DNA of 64,000 nucleotides from Candidatus Ozemibacter sibiricus (GTDB lineage: Bacteria; Muiribacteriota; Ozemobacteria; Ozemobacterales; Ozemobacteraceae). The stretch covers positions 1-64,000 of the forward strand of contig QOQW01000007.1 in the NCBI GenBank assembly GCA_003327425.1, in the 5' to 3' direction. A program made the translations under genes and the position numbers. How positions within the stretch are numbered: position 1 is the stretch's first letter; each line of letters starts with the position of its first letter. The notes beneath the pieces are model-generated. The model had not been told where the DNA came from and ran no database searches. It saw nothing but the letters and a program-made list of their open reading frames with translations. Shown here piece by piece: positions 51,408 to 62,587 of the stretch.

Positions 51408-52856
51408 ATGGAGAGTCCCGAGGTCCTTGCGCTGCACGCCCGGTTCCGGCACCGGATCCAGCGGTTCCTGTTCCTCGAAAGCGCGCTGGAGGCAGCCTCG
51501 TTCTGGTGCTTCCTCGGCGGAACCGCTGTCCTCCTCTTCCGTTCGGTCTGGGGCATCACCCACCCTTCCATGGTATGGGTGGTGCCGGGGCTGGTCCTGG
51601 CCGTCCTCTACGGTGCCTGGCAATCCGGGCGACGCCTGCCGGATGACGGAACCTTGCTGGCGCTGCTCGACCGCGAGAACAGGGCGGGCGGGCTGATCCT
51701 GGCGGCCGGGGAGAGGCCGCTGGGGGCGTGGGCCGCCGTCCTCGGCCGGCCGGTCGAACCGCCGGTCGTCTGGCAGGGCGGTCGGAGTCTGCTGCTGTTC
51801 GCGGTGGCCCTGGCGTATCTGGCGATCGGGTTTCTGTTGCCGCAGCGGCTGGTCAAAGCGCCGGAATCCCGGGCCCTCGATCTGCAGGCCGAGGCCGCGC
51901 GCTTGCAGGAACGCCTCGATGTGCTGCGGGACGAAGGGCTGATCGACGCCACCCAGGCCGAGAAGATGCAGGAGAAGCTGGCCAGCCTGATGAAGGAGGC
52001 CACCAACGACGATCCGGCCAAGACCTACGAAGCCCTCGACCACCTCGAGGAGATGCTGGCCAAAGTGACCGGCAAGGCGCTGGACAAGGCGCTCGAGCAA
52101 AGCCGCAAGCTGGCTGAAGCTGGCGCCCTGGCCGAAGGGTTGCTGGCCGATCCCGCCTCGGCCTCGTTCGACAGCCGGCTGGGCGCCCTCCAGGAGCAGG
52201 TGCAGGGCCTCTCCCGCCCCGGCAGCGAAACGGCCTGGCCGCCCGGCGTCAACGATCCCGATCTGGTCACGCCCCTCGAGGGGGATGTCGCTCCCGAGCA
52301 GATCAAGCAGCTGCTCGAGCGTCTGGCCAGCCAGCAGATCCAGCTCGACGCCACATTGATCAAGCTGGGGAAGGTCGGCCTGATCGACAAGAAGACCTTC
52401 GAAGCCTTGCAGAAGAAAGCCCAACCCGGCTCGGCGACCGCCGCCTCGCCATCCGACACTGGCCTGATCGTCTTCGATGAGACTGACCCGGCGGGCGGTC
52501 CTGCCTCCGAAGCGATCCTCCTCGATCTGCCCGGCGCCGACGCCCCGCCCGGGTCGGGGGGCATCGATCGGGGCGGCGGTCCGGCGCCGCTCTCCTTCAC
52601 CGGCCAGACCAAGGAAGGCGGGGTCACGTTCAAAGATGAAGCGCTGCCGCCCGCCAAACTGCCGGCCCTCGAGCACAGCCAGACGCTCGGGGTCGGCATG
52701 AGCGCCCCCGCCGTCGAGACCACGTTCGCGCCGGTCGGGGGAGCGGGCTACGGCGACCAGGCCGGCCGTCAGGCCGCCGCCTACACCCACCGGATCCTTC
52801 CCCACCATCGTTCCGCCGTCCGGCGGTTCTTCGAACGCCAGCAAGGAGGCAACTGA
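51408..52856 (+). CDS. membrane-anchored coiled-coil protein of the MoxR operon
   Basis: Three hydrophobic segments in the first ~145 residues (near 30-48, 55-72, 122-142), then a long charged coiled coil (about 150-330), and a ~120-residue Pro/Gly/Ala-rich C-terminal region. 482 residues. No family is recognised. As first gene of the operon, 30 bases before moxR, it may be a membrane receptor or scaffold for the AAA+ ATPase. Confidence 0.7.
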   Translation: MESPEVLALHARFRHRIQRFLFLESALEAASFWCFLGGTAVLLFRSVWGITHPSMVWVVPGLVLAVLYGAWQSGRRLPDDGTLLALLDRENRAGGLILAAGERPLGAWAAVLGRPVEPPVVWQGGRSLLLFAVALAYLAIGFLLPQRLVKAPESRALDLQAEAARLQERLDVLRDEGLIDATQAEKMQEKLASLMKEATNDDPAKTYEALDHLEEMLAKVTGKALDKALEQSRKLAEAGALAEGLLADPASASFDSRLGALQEQVQGLSRPGSETAWPPGVNDPDLVTPLEGDVAPEQIKQLLERLASQQIQLDATLIKLGKVGLIDKKTFEALQKKAQPGSATAASPSDTGLIVFDETDPAGGPASEAILLDLPGADAPPGSGGIDRGGGPAPLSFTGQTKEGGVTFKDEALPPAKLPALEHSQTLGVGMSAPAVETTFAPVGGAGYGDQAGRQAAAYTHRILPHHRSAVRRFFERQQGGN

Positions 52857-52886
52857 TCGGACGTTCCGGTCAGCCAGACATCCGCC

Positions 52887-53964
<1,078 letters not shown>

Positions 53965-53972
<8 letters not shown>

Positions 53973-55749
53973 CCGCCCCGCTGTCGTTCGCACTGTCCGG
54001 CCTCGGTGGCCGGTCCTGCTCGTGCTGGGGCTGGCCCTGGCCGGGCTCGGCGCCCCGCGTCCCGCCTGGGCCGAGGTCTTCGGCGACCTGTCGATCGAGG
54101 TCGAGCCCGCGTATGCCGAATCCATCTCCCATGGCTACACGGACTACCGGCTCATTCTCGTCAACCGCTCGGCCGCCATCGGGCACGAAGTGCTCCTGGA
54201 ATTCAGCTCCGACTCGCCGGGGGGACGGGCGGCCGACATCGAAACGATCCGGCGGACCGTCTTCGTGGGCCCCGGCGCCGAGGTGAACGTTTCCCTCTTC
54301 CAGCCCTATCTGTCGTTCGATGGCGATGCGATCAGGGTCTGGATCGATGGTCTTCTCCAACCGCGCCCGCTCGCCCTCCGGTCGGCGCTGACCTATCTTC
54401 GGCGCACTCGCAATCCGCTCCTGTTCATGGATCGCAGCCTCGACCTCGATGTGTTCGAAGAACAGCTGGGCATCAAACACAAGTCGGCCTACAACCGCGA
54501 TCTCTCCATCACCGAGTCATCGACGCAGATGGGGAAATGGCCCACCGTCTGGCTGGGCTACTCGCGGTACGATGGCGTGATCGTGGCGGCCCGCGAGTTC
54601 GGACAGGCGCCGCCCGAGGTGAAAGGAGCGCTGGTCCGGTATGTCGAGGCTGGCGGCACCTTGTTGATGATCGGCGACGGCGAAGTTCCCCCGCCGTGGC
54701 AGGCGATGGTCAGCCAGGAAGACGCCTTGCGCATCCATGCGGTGGGGTTCGGGCGCTGGATGGTCTTCCCGGGAGCCGATCCCCGCTACCTGACCGAGTC
54801 GCAGTGGAAGGCCATTCGCCGCATCTGGGAAGAAGGGGCCTATTTCTGGTCGACCGAGATCACCGAGGAAGAAGCCAACCGGCGGCTGCCCGTCACCGAA
54901 GGAACCGGGGTGCCGGTCCGGGCGATGTTCCTGTTGATCTTCGTATTCACGCTGGCCATCGGGCCGGTCAACCTGTGGGTGCTGTCGCGCCTCAAACGGA
55001 AGATCTGGATCTTCTGGACGATTCCGCTGTTCTCGGTGCTGACCTGCGCGGTCATCTTCGGGTATGCCGCTCTGGCCGAAGGCTGGAACATCATCGCCCG
55101 GTCGGTATCGTTCACCATCCTCGATGAGACCACCCACCGGGCCACCACCATCGGCTGGGCCGGGTTCTATTCGCCTCTCACCTACAGCGAAGGGTTCCGG
55201 TTCCCGACCGAGGCCGAAGTCTCGCTGTGCGCCTCCACCTACCGCTACAATCGTCCGACCCGTAGCCGCCAGATCGACTGGGGGCATGTGCAGCGGTTCG
55301 GGCAGGGCTGGCTGGCGGCGCGGGTGCCCACGCATTTCCTGGTGCGGCGATGCGAGACGCGGCGCGAACGGCTGACCCTGAACCGGCTCGGCGACGGAGG
55401 GCTGGCTGTGGTCAACGGCCTGGGCAAGCGGATCAAGCGGCTCTGGCTCTGCGACCGGGCGGGGCGTCTCTACCAGGGTGCCGACCTGGAGCCGGGCCAG
55501 GAGCGCCGCTTGTCCCTCGACCCCGGCGGCCGGGCCGCCTCTTCGCTGGGAGAGCTGCGTTCCCTCTACGTCAATGACTGGCTGAACCGCATTCGCGAGG
55601 CGGGCCGGTCACCGGGGCGGCTCCTGGTTCCGGGTTCCTATCTGGCCGAACTCGAGGCGGCCCCCTTCTTCGAATGCCCACTGGCCAATCCGGCCCAGCT
55701 CACCGAGGAGAGCGTCGTGCTGGGGTTGCTGAAGAGCGACGGCGAATGA
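53965..55749 (+). CDS. exported membrane protein with a ThuA/GldG-like domain
   Basis: A signal anchor (WPVLLVLGLALAGLG) precedes a beta-rich segment to ~130, then a Rossmann-like region near 180-235 (DGVIVAAREFG, VKGALVRYVEAGGTLLMIGDG), two helices near 317-370 (FLLIFVFTLAIGPVNLWVL, FWTIPLFSVLTCAVIFGYA) and a ~210-residue C-terminal domain. The arrangement recalls glutamine-amidotransferase-like membrane proteins beside ABC-2 exporters. 594 residues. Family assignment is uncertain. Confidence 0.7.
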
Positions 55750-55762
55750 CAGGAGACGGCGC

Positions 55763-56695
55763 ATGAGACTGGAAGTGCGGCATCTACGACGCTATTACGG
55801 AACCACCCGCGCCCTCGACGACGTTTCCTTCGCCATCGAGGCCGGCCAGATCGTGGGCTTCGTCGGGCCCAACGGCGCCGGCAAGACGACCACCATGCGG
55901 ATCCTGGCCACGCTCGACGAGCCGACCTCGGGCGATGCGTTGCTGGACGGGATTTCCCTGCTCGAACATCCGGAGCGGGCGCGGGCGGTCATCGGGTATG
56001 TGCCCGACTCGCTGCCGGTGCATCGCGACATCACCATCCACGAGTACCTCGACTTCTTCGCCCGCGCCTACGGCATCGGCCGGCTGCGCCGCGAGAGCCT
56101 CATCCAGAGCCTCGAGGAATTCACCAACCTGACCGGCATCCGGGAGAAGATGCTGGGCGAGCTGTCGAAGGGCATGAAACAGCGGGTCAGTCTGGCCCGG
56201 GCCCTGATCCATGATCCGCAGATCCTGCTGATGGACGAGCCGGCCGCCGGTCTCGATCCGCGGGCGCGCATCGAATTGCGCGAGCTGGTGCGGGTGCTGG
56301 CGGCGCGGGGCAAGGGGATCCTGATCAGTTCGCACATCCTGACCGAGCTGGCCGAGATCTGCGATGCCGCGCTGATCATCGAACAGGGACGCCTGCTGCG
56401 GTCGGGCAGCCTCGACGAGATCACGGCGGCCGAGAAGGCGGTCGGTCGCGCCATCCTGATCCGGGTGGTGGAGCGGGCGCCGCAGCTGGTCGAGGCCCTG
56501 CTGCTCATGCCGGGCGTGCAGGCGGCGCGGCTGGTCGGCGACGACGTCGAGGTGGATGTCGAGGGGGATGAGCGGGCCAGCGCCGCTCTGCTGACCGAGA
56601 TCGTCCGGCGCGGCTTCCCTGTGCATGAATTCCGGCCGCGCCTGAGCAACCTCGAGGCGGTCTTCATGAACGTGACCAAGGGAGATGTCCAGTGA
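55763..56695 (+). CDS. ABC-2-type exporter ATP-binding protein
   Basis: CAGGAGACGGCGC precedes the ATG. Walker A GPNGAGKTTT near residue 35, signature LSKGMKQR near 133 (replacing the usual LSGGQ) and Walker B LLMDEPAAGLDPRAR near 154; the C-terminal ~75 residues are the extra domain of this subclass. 310 residues. It pairs with the two permeases that follow, starting with a 4-base overlap. Confidence 0.93.
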   Translation: MRLEVRHLRRYYGTTRALDDVSFAIEAGQIVGFVGPNGAGKTTTMRILATLDEPTSGDALLDGISLLEHPERARAVIGYVPDSLPVHRDITIHEYLDFFARAYGIGRLRRESLIQSLEEFTNLTGIREKMLGELSKGMKQRVSLARALIHDPQILLMDEPAAGLDPRARIELRELVRVLAARGKGILISSHILTELAEICDAALIIEQGRLLRSGSLDEITAAEKAVGRAILIRVVERAPQLVEALLLMPGVQAARLVGDDVEVDVEGDERASAALLTEIVRRGFPVHEFRPRLSNLEAVFMNVTKGDVQ

Positions 56696-58194
56696 ATCTG
56701 CTGGAACGGGCCCTGACCCGGCTGGACGATGCGCTCAATCCCATCGTGGTCAAGGAGCTGCGGCAGGCGGTGCAGGGCAAGTTCATCACCGGCATCCTGA
56801 TCCTGTTCCTGTTCTTCCAGATCGGGACCCTGGGCTTTTCCCTGATCGACCGGGCGGCCGCCAGCAACTTCGAGCTCGGGCGCGAGACCTTCACCGTTTT
56901 GATGATGTTCGTGCTGCTGGCGGGGACGCTGGCCGTCCCCATCTACAGCGGCTACCGGTTCGCCACCGAACGGTCCGATCTCGACTCCGACCTGCTGTTC
57001 ATCACCACCATCACCCCGGCGGCCATCATCCGTGGGAAGTTCCAGGCGGCCATGGCCATCGTGCTGCTGTTCTACGCCGTCAGTCTGCCCTACATGACGA
57101 TCACCTACTTCTTCCGCGGGATCGACCTGCTCTCGATTTTCTGGGTGGTGGTCTTTTCCCTGAGCGGGGTGGTGCTCAACCTGTCGATCTGCCTGTTCAT
57201 CGCCTGCCTGCCCCTCAATTTCCCTCTGCGGGTGATGATCGGGCTGTGCGCCTTGATCCCGCTGTTCTGGGTGTTCGGCGGGTCGGTGGCCATGGTCTCC
57301 GAATTCCTCCGCATGGGAATCGGGGCCCGTGTCCTGAGCTGGGCGTTCTGGCGCGACCTGTTCCCTTCGGTGCTCCTCTTCGGTTTCGGGCTGGGCCTGT
57401 TGTATGTGCTGTCGGTGGCGGCCATCGCGCCGGCGCCGACCAATCGGGCCTACGGGATTCGGCGCTTCGTCTCGGCGTTCTGGGCCCTCTCGCTGCTCGG
57501 CATGACGTTCTACGCGGCCAATGGCGGAGGCAGCCAGGCGCTGGGCGGGTGGATCATCTTCGCGACGCTCGTGTTCTCCGCCTTCCTCCCGGTGGCGGTC
57601 AGCGAACGGACGTGGTGCGGACGCCGGGTGGCGCGGACGATTCCTGGGGACGCGCTGGGGCGGCGCCTCGCCTTCCTCTTCTACAGCGGGGCAGCCGGCG
57701 GACTGATCTGGGCGCTCACGTTCATGGTCCTGACCCACGTTGTGCCGGTCTTCGCTCTCCCCGTCATCGGGGCGACCAATTTCGGCTCCAGCTTCGAGCA
57801 TGATCGCGAAGGCGTCATCATTCTGGCCCTCTACACCCTCGGCTACAGTCTACTGGGGGCGCTGGTCCGGCGGCTGTTCCTGGCCGACCGGGTGCCGGTC
57901 GCCTCCACGTGGTTCCTGGCGCTGCTGCTGGCCGGCCTCGGCGGCGCCGTGCCGCCCATCCTGGGGTTCATCCTGTTCGGGTCCGATCGCGAGGAATGGC
58001 TGCTGGGCAATCCCCTCCTGGCGCTGCAGAGCACGGCCTGGCGGGAATCCTGCCTGCTTTTTGCGGCCGGGTTCGCTGGCGTACTGCTGCTGGTGAACCT
58101 GCCCTGGATGAAATCCCAATGGGAGCAGTTCCGCCCCTACGGCGATGAGGAACCCCCGCCGGACGGGGAAGACGCCCCGGCCCTGCCTGTCTAG
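56692..58194 (+). CDS. ABC-2-type permease, paralogue 1
   Basis: GTG start overlapping the ATPase stop. The 500-residue protein has about 12 membrane segments and begins LDDALNPIVVKELRQAVQGKF, a sequence shared with the next permease (LNP-x-x-VK-x-LRQA). No ATPase domain. It is the membrane channel of the exporter; the cargo is unknown. Confidence 0.85.
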   Translation: MNLLERALTRLDDALNPIVVKELRQAVQGKFITGILILFLFFQIGTLGFSLIDRAAASNFELGRETFTVLMMFVLLAGTLAVPIYSGYRFATERSDLDSDLLFITTITPAAIIRGKFQAAMAIVLLFYAVSLPYMTITYFFRGIDLLSIFWVVVFSLSGVVLNLSICLFIACLPLNFPLRVMIGLCALIPLFWVFGGSVAMVSEFLRMGIGARVLSWAFWRDLFPSVLLFGFGLGLLYVLSVAAIAPAPTNRAYGIRRFVSAFWALSLLGMTFYAANGGGSQALGGWIIFATLVFSAFLPVAVSERTWCGRRVARTIPGDALGRRLAFLFYSGAAGGLIWALTFMVLTHVVPVFALPVIGATNFGSSFEHDREGVIILALYTLGYSLLGALVRRLFLADRVPVASTWFLALLLAGLGGAVPPILGFILFGSDREEWLLGNPLLALQSTAWRESCLLFAAGFAGVLLLVNLPWMKSQWEQFRPYGDEEPPPDGEDAPALPV

Positions 58195-58212
58195 CCGCGC
58201 CGCGAGATCACG

Positions 58213-59778
58213 ATGACCACGCTGCTTCACCGGTTCGTTCTCTGGTGCGACGACCATCTGAACCCTCTGCTGGTCAAAGATCTCCGTCAAGCCTGCCTCG
58301 GGTGGTTCTTTCCGGGAGCGCTGCTGCTGTTCATGCTCCTGCAGTTGCTGGTCCTGTTCCTCCAACTCGAGACCGAGGTGCAGCAGGAGTCGTGGCGGGC
58401 GGGAGGGGAAGTCTTCCTGGCGCTCGTCAACTTGCTGGTCTTCACCACTATGGGTCTGCTCCCCATGATCATGGGGTATCGTGTGAGCCAGGATTTCGTT
58501 CCCGGTGAACAGGATCTGTTCATGATCACGGCGCTGACCCCCCGGCAGATCATCCATGGGAAGGTGCTGGCGGCGTGGGTGATGACCGCCATGTTCTATG
58601 CCCTGCACCTGCCGCTGGCCACGCTGACCGTCTTTCTGCGCGGCGTCGACTTCCCCACCATCTTCACGATCCTCGGTGCGGGCTTCCTGTATACCGGCCT
58701 GATCCATCTGCTGGTGGTCATGGTGGTGGTCGGGCCGATGAAAGAGCACTCGGGTGGCGCTACCCTGCTGGGTGGCGGATTGTTCCTGTACCTGCTGAAC
58801 GGCTTGTTCCAGGGGTTCATCCATGTGGTGCGCTCCGGTCAAGCTGGTGGCGTGCTCGGGCTGATCGCCGAATACTGGCCGGTTCTGCTCATTCTGGGGT
58901 TCATGGCCGGGGCCTCGTACGAGTGGGCGGTCGCGCAGGTCAGCCCGCTGTCGGCCAATCGGTCGCGCGGCCTGCGGGTGTTCGTCACCGTCTTCCTGGC
59001 CGTGGTGTATCCGGTGGCGTTGTGGCTGTCGGTGCGCCAGGGGAGAGGCGAGCCGTTCGGCGTCTGGGCGATGTTCACCACGGTGGTGATGCTGCTTGCC
59101 TTTCCGGTCGGGGCCAGCGAGCGGATGTTCCCCAGCCGACGGGTGTTGGAGGAGATCCCGGCGGGGTGGCTGGGCAGGCTGCGCGGCTTCCTGTTCGCGA
59201 GCGGGGTGGCGGGCGGCCTCGCCTGGGCCGTGGCCATGACGGGCGGGCTGGTCGTGGGCTTTGCGGCCGGTTGTCGCCTCCTGGAAGCGATCGGCGTGAA
59301 TCGGGTGTACGATCAAGACGCCGTTTGGGGGTTCACGGGCGCCCTCTTGTACTCTTGCAACATCGCTTTGTCGGGGTTCCTCCTGCGACGTCTGTCTCTT
59401 CGTCTGGGGCTGGCTGACGAGTATGGAGCCCACTTCCCTCTGGGGTTGTTCCTGGTGACAGGGATCCTCCCGTTCACCGCGATGGCGGTGCTCGAACTGC
59501 AGGCCGGGGATCTGTTCGGCCTCGCCTATCTCTCTCCCTTCCTGGCCTGGCACCGCGAGCATCGCGCCGTCGTCCTGTGGTGCCAGGCGGGGTGGGCCCT
59601 CGTGGTTTGGGGGTTGTTCCTGCCCTGGTTCATCGAGCAATGGCAGGCCTTCCGACCCTCGGCGGCCGCGGGGACGGCGCCCGTTTCGAGCATGGCGGCG
59701 GGCGGCGATCGTGGGGTGGCAGCCCGGGAGGGCCAGGGCCCCAGCGCCGCGGGGGCAGACGAGGTCGGGCATGGGTGA
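58213..59778 (+). CDS. ABC-2-type permease, paralogue 2
   Basis: 521 residues with about 12 hydrophobic segments and the DDHLNPLLVKDLRQACLGWFF start that matches its neighbour. The two permeases are likely a heterodimer with one ATPase dimer. It ends overlapping the DUF58 gene by 8 bases. Confidence 0.85.
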   Translation: MTTLLHRFVLWCDDHLNPLLVKDLRQACLGWFFPGALLLFMLLQLLVLFLQLETEVQQESWRAGGEVFLALVNLLVFTTMGLLPMIMGYRVSQDFVPGEQDLFMITALTPRQIIHGKVLAAWVMTAMFYALHLPLATLTVFLRGVDFPTIFTILGAGFLYTGLIHLLVVMVVVGPMKEHSGGATLLGGGLFLYLLNGLFQGFIHVVRSGQAGGVLGLIAEYWPVLLILGFMAGASYEWAVAQVSPLSANRSRGLRVFVTVFLAVVYPVALWLSVRQGRGEPFGVWAMFTTVVMLLAFPVGASERMFPSRRVLEEIPAGWLGRLRGFLFASGVAGGLAWAVAMTGGLVVGFAAGCRLLEAIGVNRVYDQDAVWGFTGALLYSCNIALSGFLLRRLSLRLGLADEYGAHFPLGLFLVTGILPFTAMAVLELQAGDLFGLAYLSPFLAWHREHRAVVLWCQAGWALVVWGLFLPWFIEQWQAFRPSAAAGTAPVSSMAAGGDRGVAAREGQGPSAAGADEVGHG

Positions 59779-60643
59779 GGCGGAACGGTCGTTCCTGCGG
59801 GAAGGCGAGCTGGCGGGGGCCCCCTACCGGCTGGGCGTTCCCCATCAGTTGCAACGTGGCCTGGCCGGCACCCGGGTCGGTCGCGGCGTCGGCAGCTCCC
59901 TCGAATTCCTCGACCACCGCGAGTACCAGCCCGGAGATGACATCCGGCACATCAACTGGCAGGCGCTCGCGCGCAGCGATCGGCTGTCGATCAAGCTGTT
60001 CCGCGAGGAGATCTCGCCGCATGCCGACGTGCTGTTCGACACTTCGGCCTCGATGGACCTGCCGGGGACGCCCAAGGGCCGGGCGGCCCTCGGCCTGACC
60101 GCTCTGCTGGCCAAAGCCGCCGACAACGCCGGATTCACCTGCACCCCCTGGCGGATCGCCGCCGGTTGCGAGCGGGTGCGCGACGGCCATCTCCCGCCCT
60201 CGGCCTGGGAAGGCATCGACCTCGCCGCCGGCGAAGACGGCGGCGAGGCGCTGGCCCGCCTACCGCCAGCCTGGCGGCCGCACGGTCTCCGGGTGCTGAT
60301 CAGCGATCTGCTGTGGGCGACCGATCCGGCGGCGATGCTGCGCCTGCTGGCGCACCAGGCGGCTGCCGTGCTGGTCGTGCAGGTGCTGGCGCAGAGCGAG
60401 CTGCAGCCGGACTTCCAGGGGAACATCCGGCTCATCGATCGGGAGACCGGCCGCGAAGAAGAGGTCTTCCTCGATCAGGCCGCCATCGCTCGCTATCAGG
60501 CGCACCTGGCCCGCCATCAAGATCACTGGCTGCTCGCCTGTCGACGGGTGGGGGCCACCCTGGTCACGATCGTCGCCGAGCGGCTGGTGGCCGACTGGAA
60601 ACCGACCCCCATCGTGGAACAGCAGTTCCTGACGACGGCCTGA
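59771..60643 (+). CDS. DUF58-domain protein
   Basis: ATG 59771 lies inside the end of the permease gene. A RVGRGVGSSLEFLDHREYQPG stretch, DDIRHINWQALARSDRLSIKLF, then a vWA-like part with VLFDTSASMDLPG. This is the DUF58 signature, usually found downstream of MoxR. 290 residues. The DTSAS of the MIDAS-like motif is present. Confidence 0.88.
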   Translation: MGEAERSFLREGELAGAPYRLGVPHQLQRGLAGTRVGRGVGSSLEFLDHREYQPGDDIRHINWQALARSDRLSIKLFREEISPHADVLFDTSASMDLPGTPKGRAALGLTALLAKAADNAGFTCTPWRIAAGCERVRDGHLPPSAWEGIDLAAGEDGGEALARLPPAWRPHGLRVLISDLLWATDPAAMLRLLAHQAAAVLVVQVLAQSELQPDFQGNIRLIDRETGREEEVFLDQAAIARYQAHLARHQDHWLLACRRVGATLVTIVAERLVADWKPTPIVEQQFLTTA

Positions 60644-60775
60644 TATGAGGATGACGAACACGGTCTTGCCGTGGCCGTGCCGAGCGTCGACTCGCGCGAG
60701 CACGGGGCGGGGCAGGGCCTACGGCACGGGCGGCGGCGTGGAGATGTCGACTCGCGCCCACGCCAGGAGGGGGAG

Positions 60776-62587
60776 ATGGCCATGACGCTCACCTTCGCCG
60801 AGGCGTTGTGGGGCGGCGCCGCCATCATCGCCGTCCTGGTCGGGGTCTATCTGTTCCGGACCCGCTCGCAGCCGCGGGTGGTGGGCTCGCTGCTGCTCTG
60901 GGTCGAGCACCATCGGCCCGCGGAAGGCGGCCAGTGGCTGCAGCGGCCGCAGATGCCGCTGCTGCTGGCGCTGGAGATCCTGATCGTCCTGTTGGTGGCC
61001 CTGGCCGCCGCCAGCCCGCGCGGGATCGCGCCCGGCCAGGGTCTTCCCCTGGTGGTCGTGCTCGATGATTCCTATTCGATGCGGGCGGGCGGCGCCGACT
61101 CGCCACGGGAACAGGCCATCCGGGCGATCGAGCAGGAGGTGGCCGCCCAGGCCGGCTATCAGGTGCGCCTGCTCCTGGCCGGCCAACGCCCCGAGTTTCT
61201 GGGCGAGACCTGTCGGGCGGTGGCCCAGCTTCGCCAGCTCTGGCCGCTCTGGACGTGCTGTTCCCCCCAGGGGGACCTCGACCTCGCCATCGCTCTGGCC
61301 CGGGAGACGCGCGATCACCGCACCCGCCTGCTGGTGGTGACCGATCGCGCCCCGGCCGATCCGCCCACCGATGGACGGGTGCAATGGTGGGCGTTCGGGC
61401 GGCCGCGGGCCAACCTGGCCTTCATCAACGGCGGTCGCACCATGTTCGGGGTCAAAGACCGCGGCTTCTTCGAGGTGGCCAATCTATCCTCGCAACCGGT
61501 GCGGGTCGAAGGAACCATTGACAACGGGCGGGAACGCCGATTCATGCTGGAGATCGCGGCCACCGAGACCCGGCGTGAGGTCTTCGACCTCGAACTGCCC
61601 TCGGCTTCTGTGCGGATCCGCCTGCCGGGCGACGATCTGCCCAACGATGATGAGCTGATCCTGCTGCCGCCGCCCCAGCGTCCGGTCCGGACCGCCGTGC
61701 TGCTGGAGCCGGGGCCGCTCCGCGAGCTGACCGAGCGGGCGCTGGCGGCGACCGGGCTGGCGAGCCTGGCGACCGCCGCCGCCCCCGCCGTGGCGTCGGG
61801 ACTGGCGACCACGGCGGCGGGGCTGTCGACCGCGGCCGACCTCGTGGTGCGGGCGGCGGCGGAAGCGCCGCCTTCGCCTGGGCAGTGGGTCTGGGAATTC
61901 CTGCCCGCTTCTGGGACCGAAGCCTTCCTGGGGCCTTTCGCCCTCGATCGGGCCAACCCTCTGGTCGAAGGACTCGCCCTCGATGGCGTGGTCTGGGCCA
62001 GTCCGGCGACGGGCTCGGTGCCGGGGATTCCCGTCATCCTGCTGGCCAACACCCCGCTGGTGACCGAGGAGCGGTTGGCGCAAGGGGCGCGGCGCTTCCG
62101 CATGCGCTACGATCCGATCCGCTCCACCCTGCATCAGACCCCGAACTGGCCCATCCTGTTCTGGAACCTGGTGCGCTGGCGGCAGAGCTTCCTGCCCGGC
62201 CCGGCGCATCCCAACCTGCGCCTGGGCATGGAGGTGCGGTTGCAGGTGCCGGCAGGGCGCGGTGCGGTGCAGGTCACCGCCCCCGATGGCCAGACCATCT
62301 CCCTGCCGGCGGTCGGCGAGGCGGTCGTCTTTCAGCCCGCCGCGCCCGGCCTGTATGCCGTCCGGTGCGGCGGGGAATCCTTCGCCTTCGCGGTCAACTG
62401 CCTGGCCCGCCAGGAGTCCGATCTGCGGCAATCCGCCAGCGGCAGGTGGGGCGACTGGACGCGATCCGAAGCCTTCCGTCAAGAATCGCTCGACCTGGGC
62501 TGGGCCTTCCTGCTGCCGGCCGCGTTGCTGCTGGGGGTCCATCTCTTCCTGATCTCGGTGGGCGGCGGGGGAGGGCGGCGACCATGA
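60776..62587 (+). CDS. vWA-domain membrane protein (BatA-like)
   Basis: Start chosen at ATG 60776, 5 bases after AGGAGG (60765-60770); ATG 60782 is also possible. The layout is one N-terminal helix, a BatA-type membrane segment (LLALEILIVLLVALAAA), a vWA domain with MIDAS DDSYS near residue 97, then a long beta-rich region and a C-terminal helix (FLLPAALLLGVHLFLIS). 603 residues. Overlaps the next gene by 4 bases (ATGA). Confidence 0.82.
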   Translation: MAMTLTFAEALWGGAAIIAVLVGVYLFRTRSQPRVVGSLLLWVEHHRPAEGGQWLQRPQMPLLLALEILIVLLVALAAASPRGIAPGQGLPLVVVLDDSYSMRAGGADSPREQAIRAIEQEVAAQAGYQVRLLLAGQRPEFLGETCRAVAQLRQLWPLWTCCSPQGDLDLAIALARETRDHRTRLLVVTDRAPADPPTDGRVQWWAFGRPRANLAFINGGRTMFGVKDRGFFEVANLSSQPVRVEGTIDNGRERRFMLEIAATETRREVFDLELPSASVRIRLPGDDLPNDDELILLPPPQRPVRTAVLLEPGPLRELTERALAATGLASLATAAAPAVASGLATTAAGLSTAADLVVRAAAEAPPSPGQWVWEFLPASGTEAFLGPFALDRANPLVEGLALDGVVWASPATGSVPGIPVILLANTPLVTEERLAQGARRFRMRYDPIRSTLHQTPNWPILFWNLVRWRQSFLPGPAHPNLRLGMEVRLQVPAGRGAVQVTAPDGQTISLPAVGEAVVFQPAAPGLYAVRCGGESFAFAVNCLARQESDLRQSASGRWGDWTRSEAFRQESLDLGWAFLLPAALLLGVHLFLISVGGGGGRRP

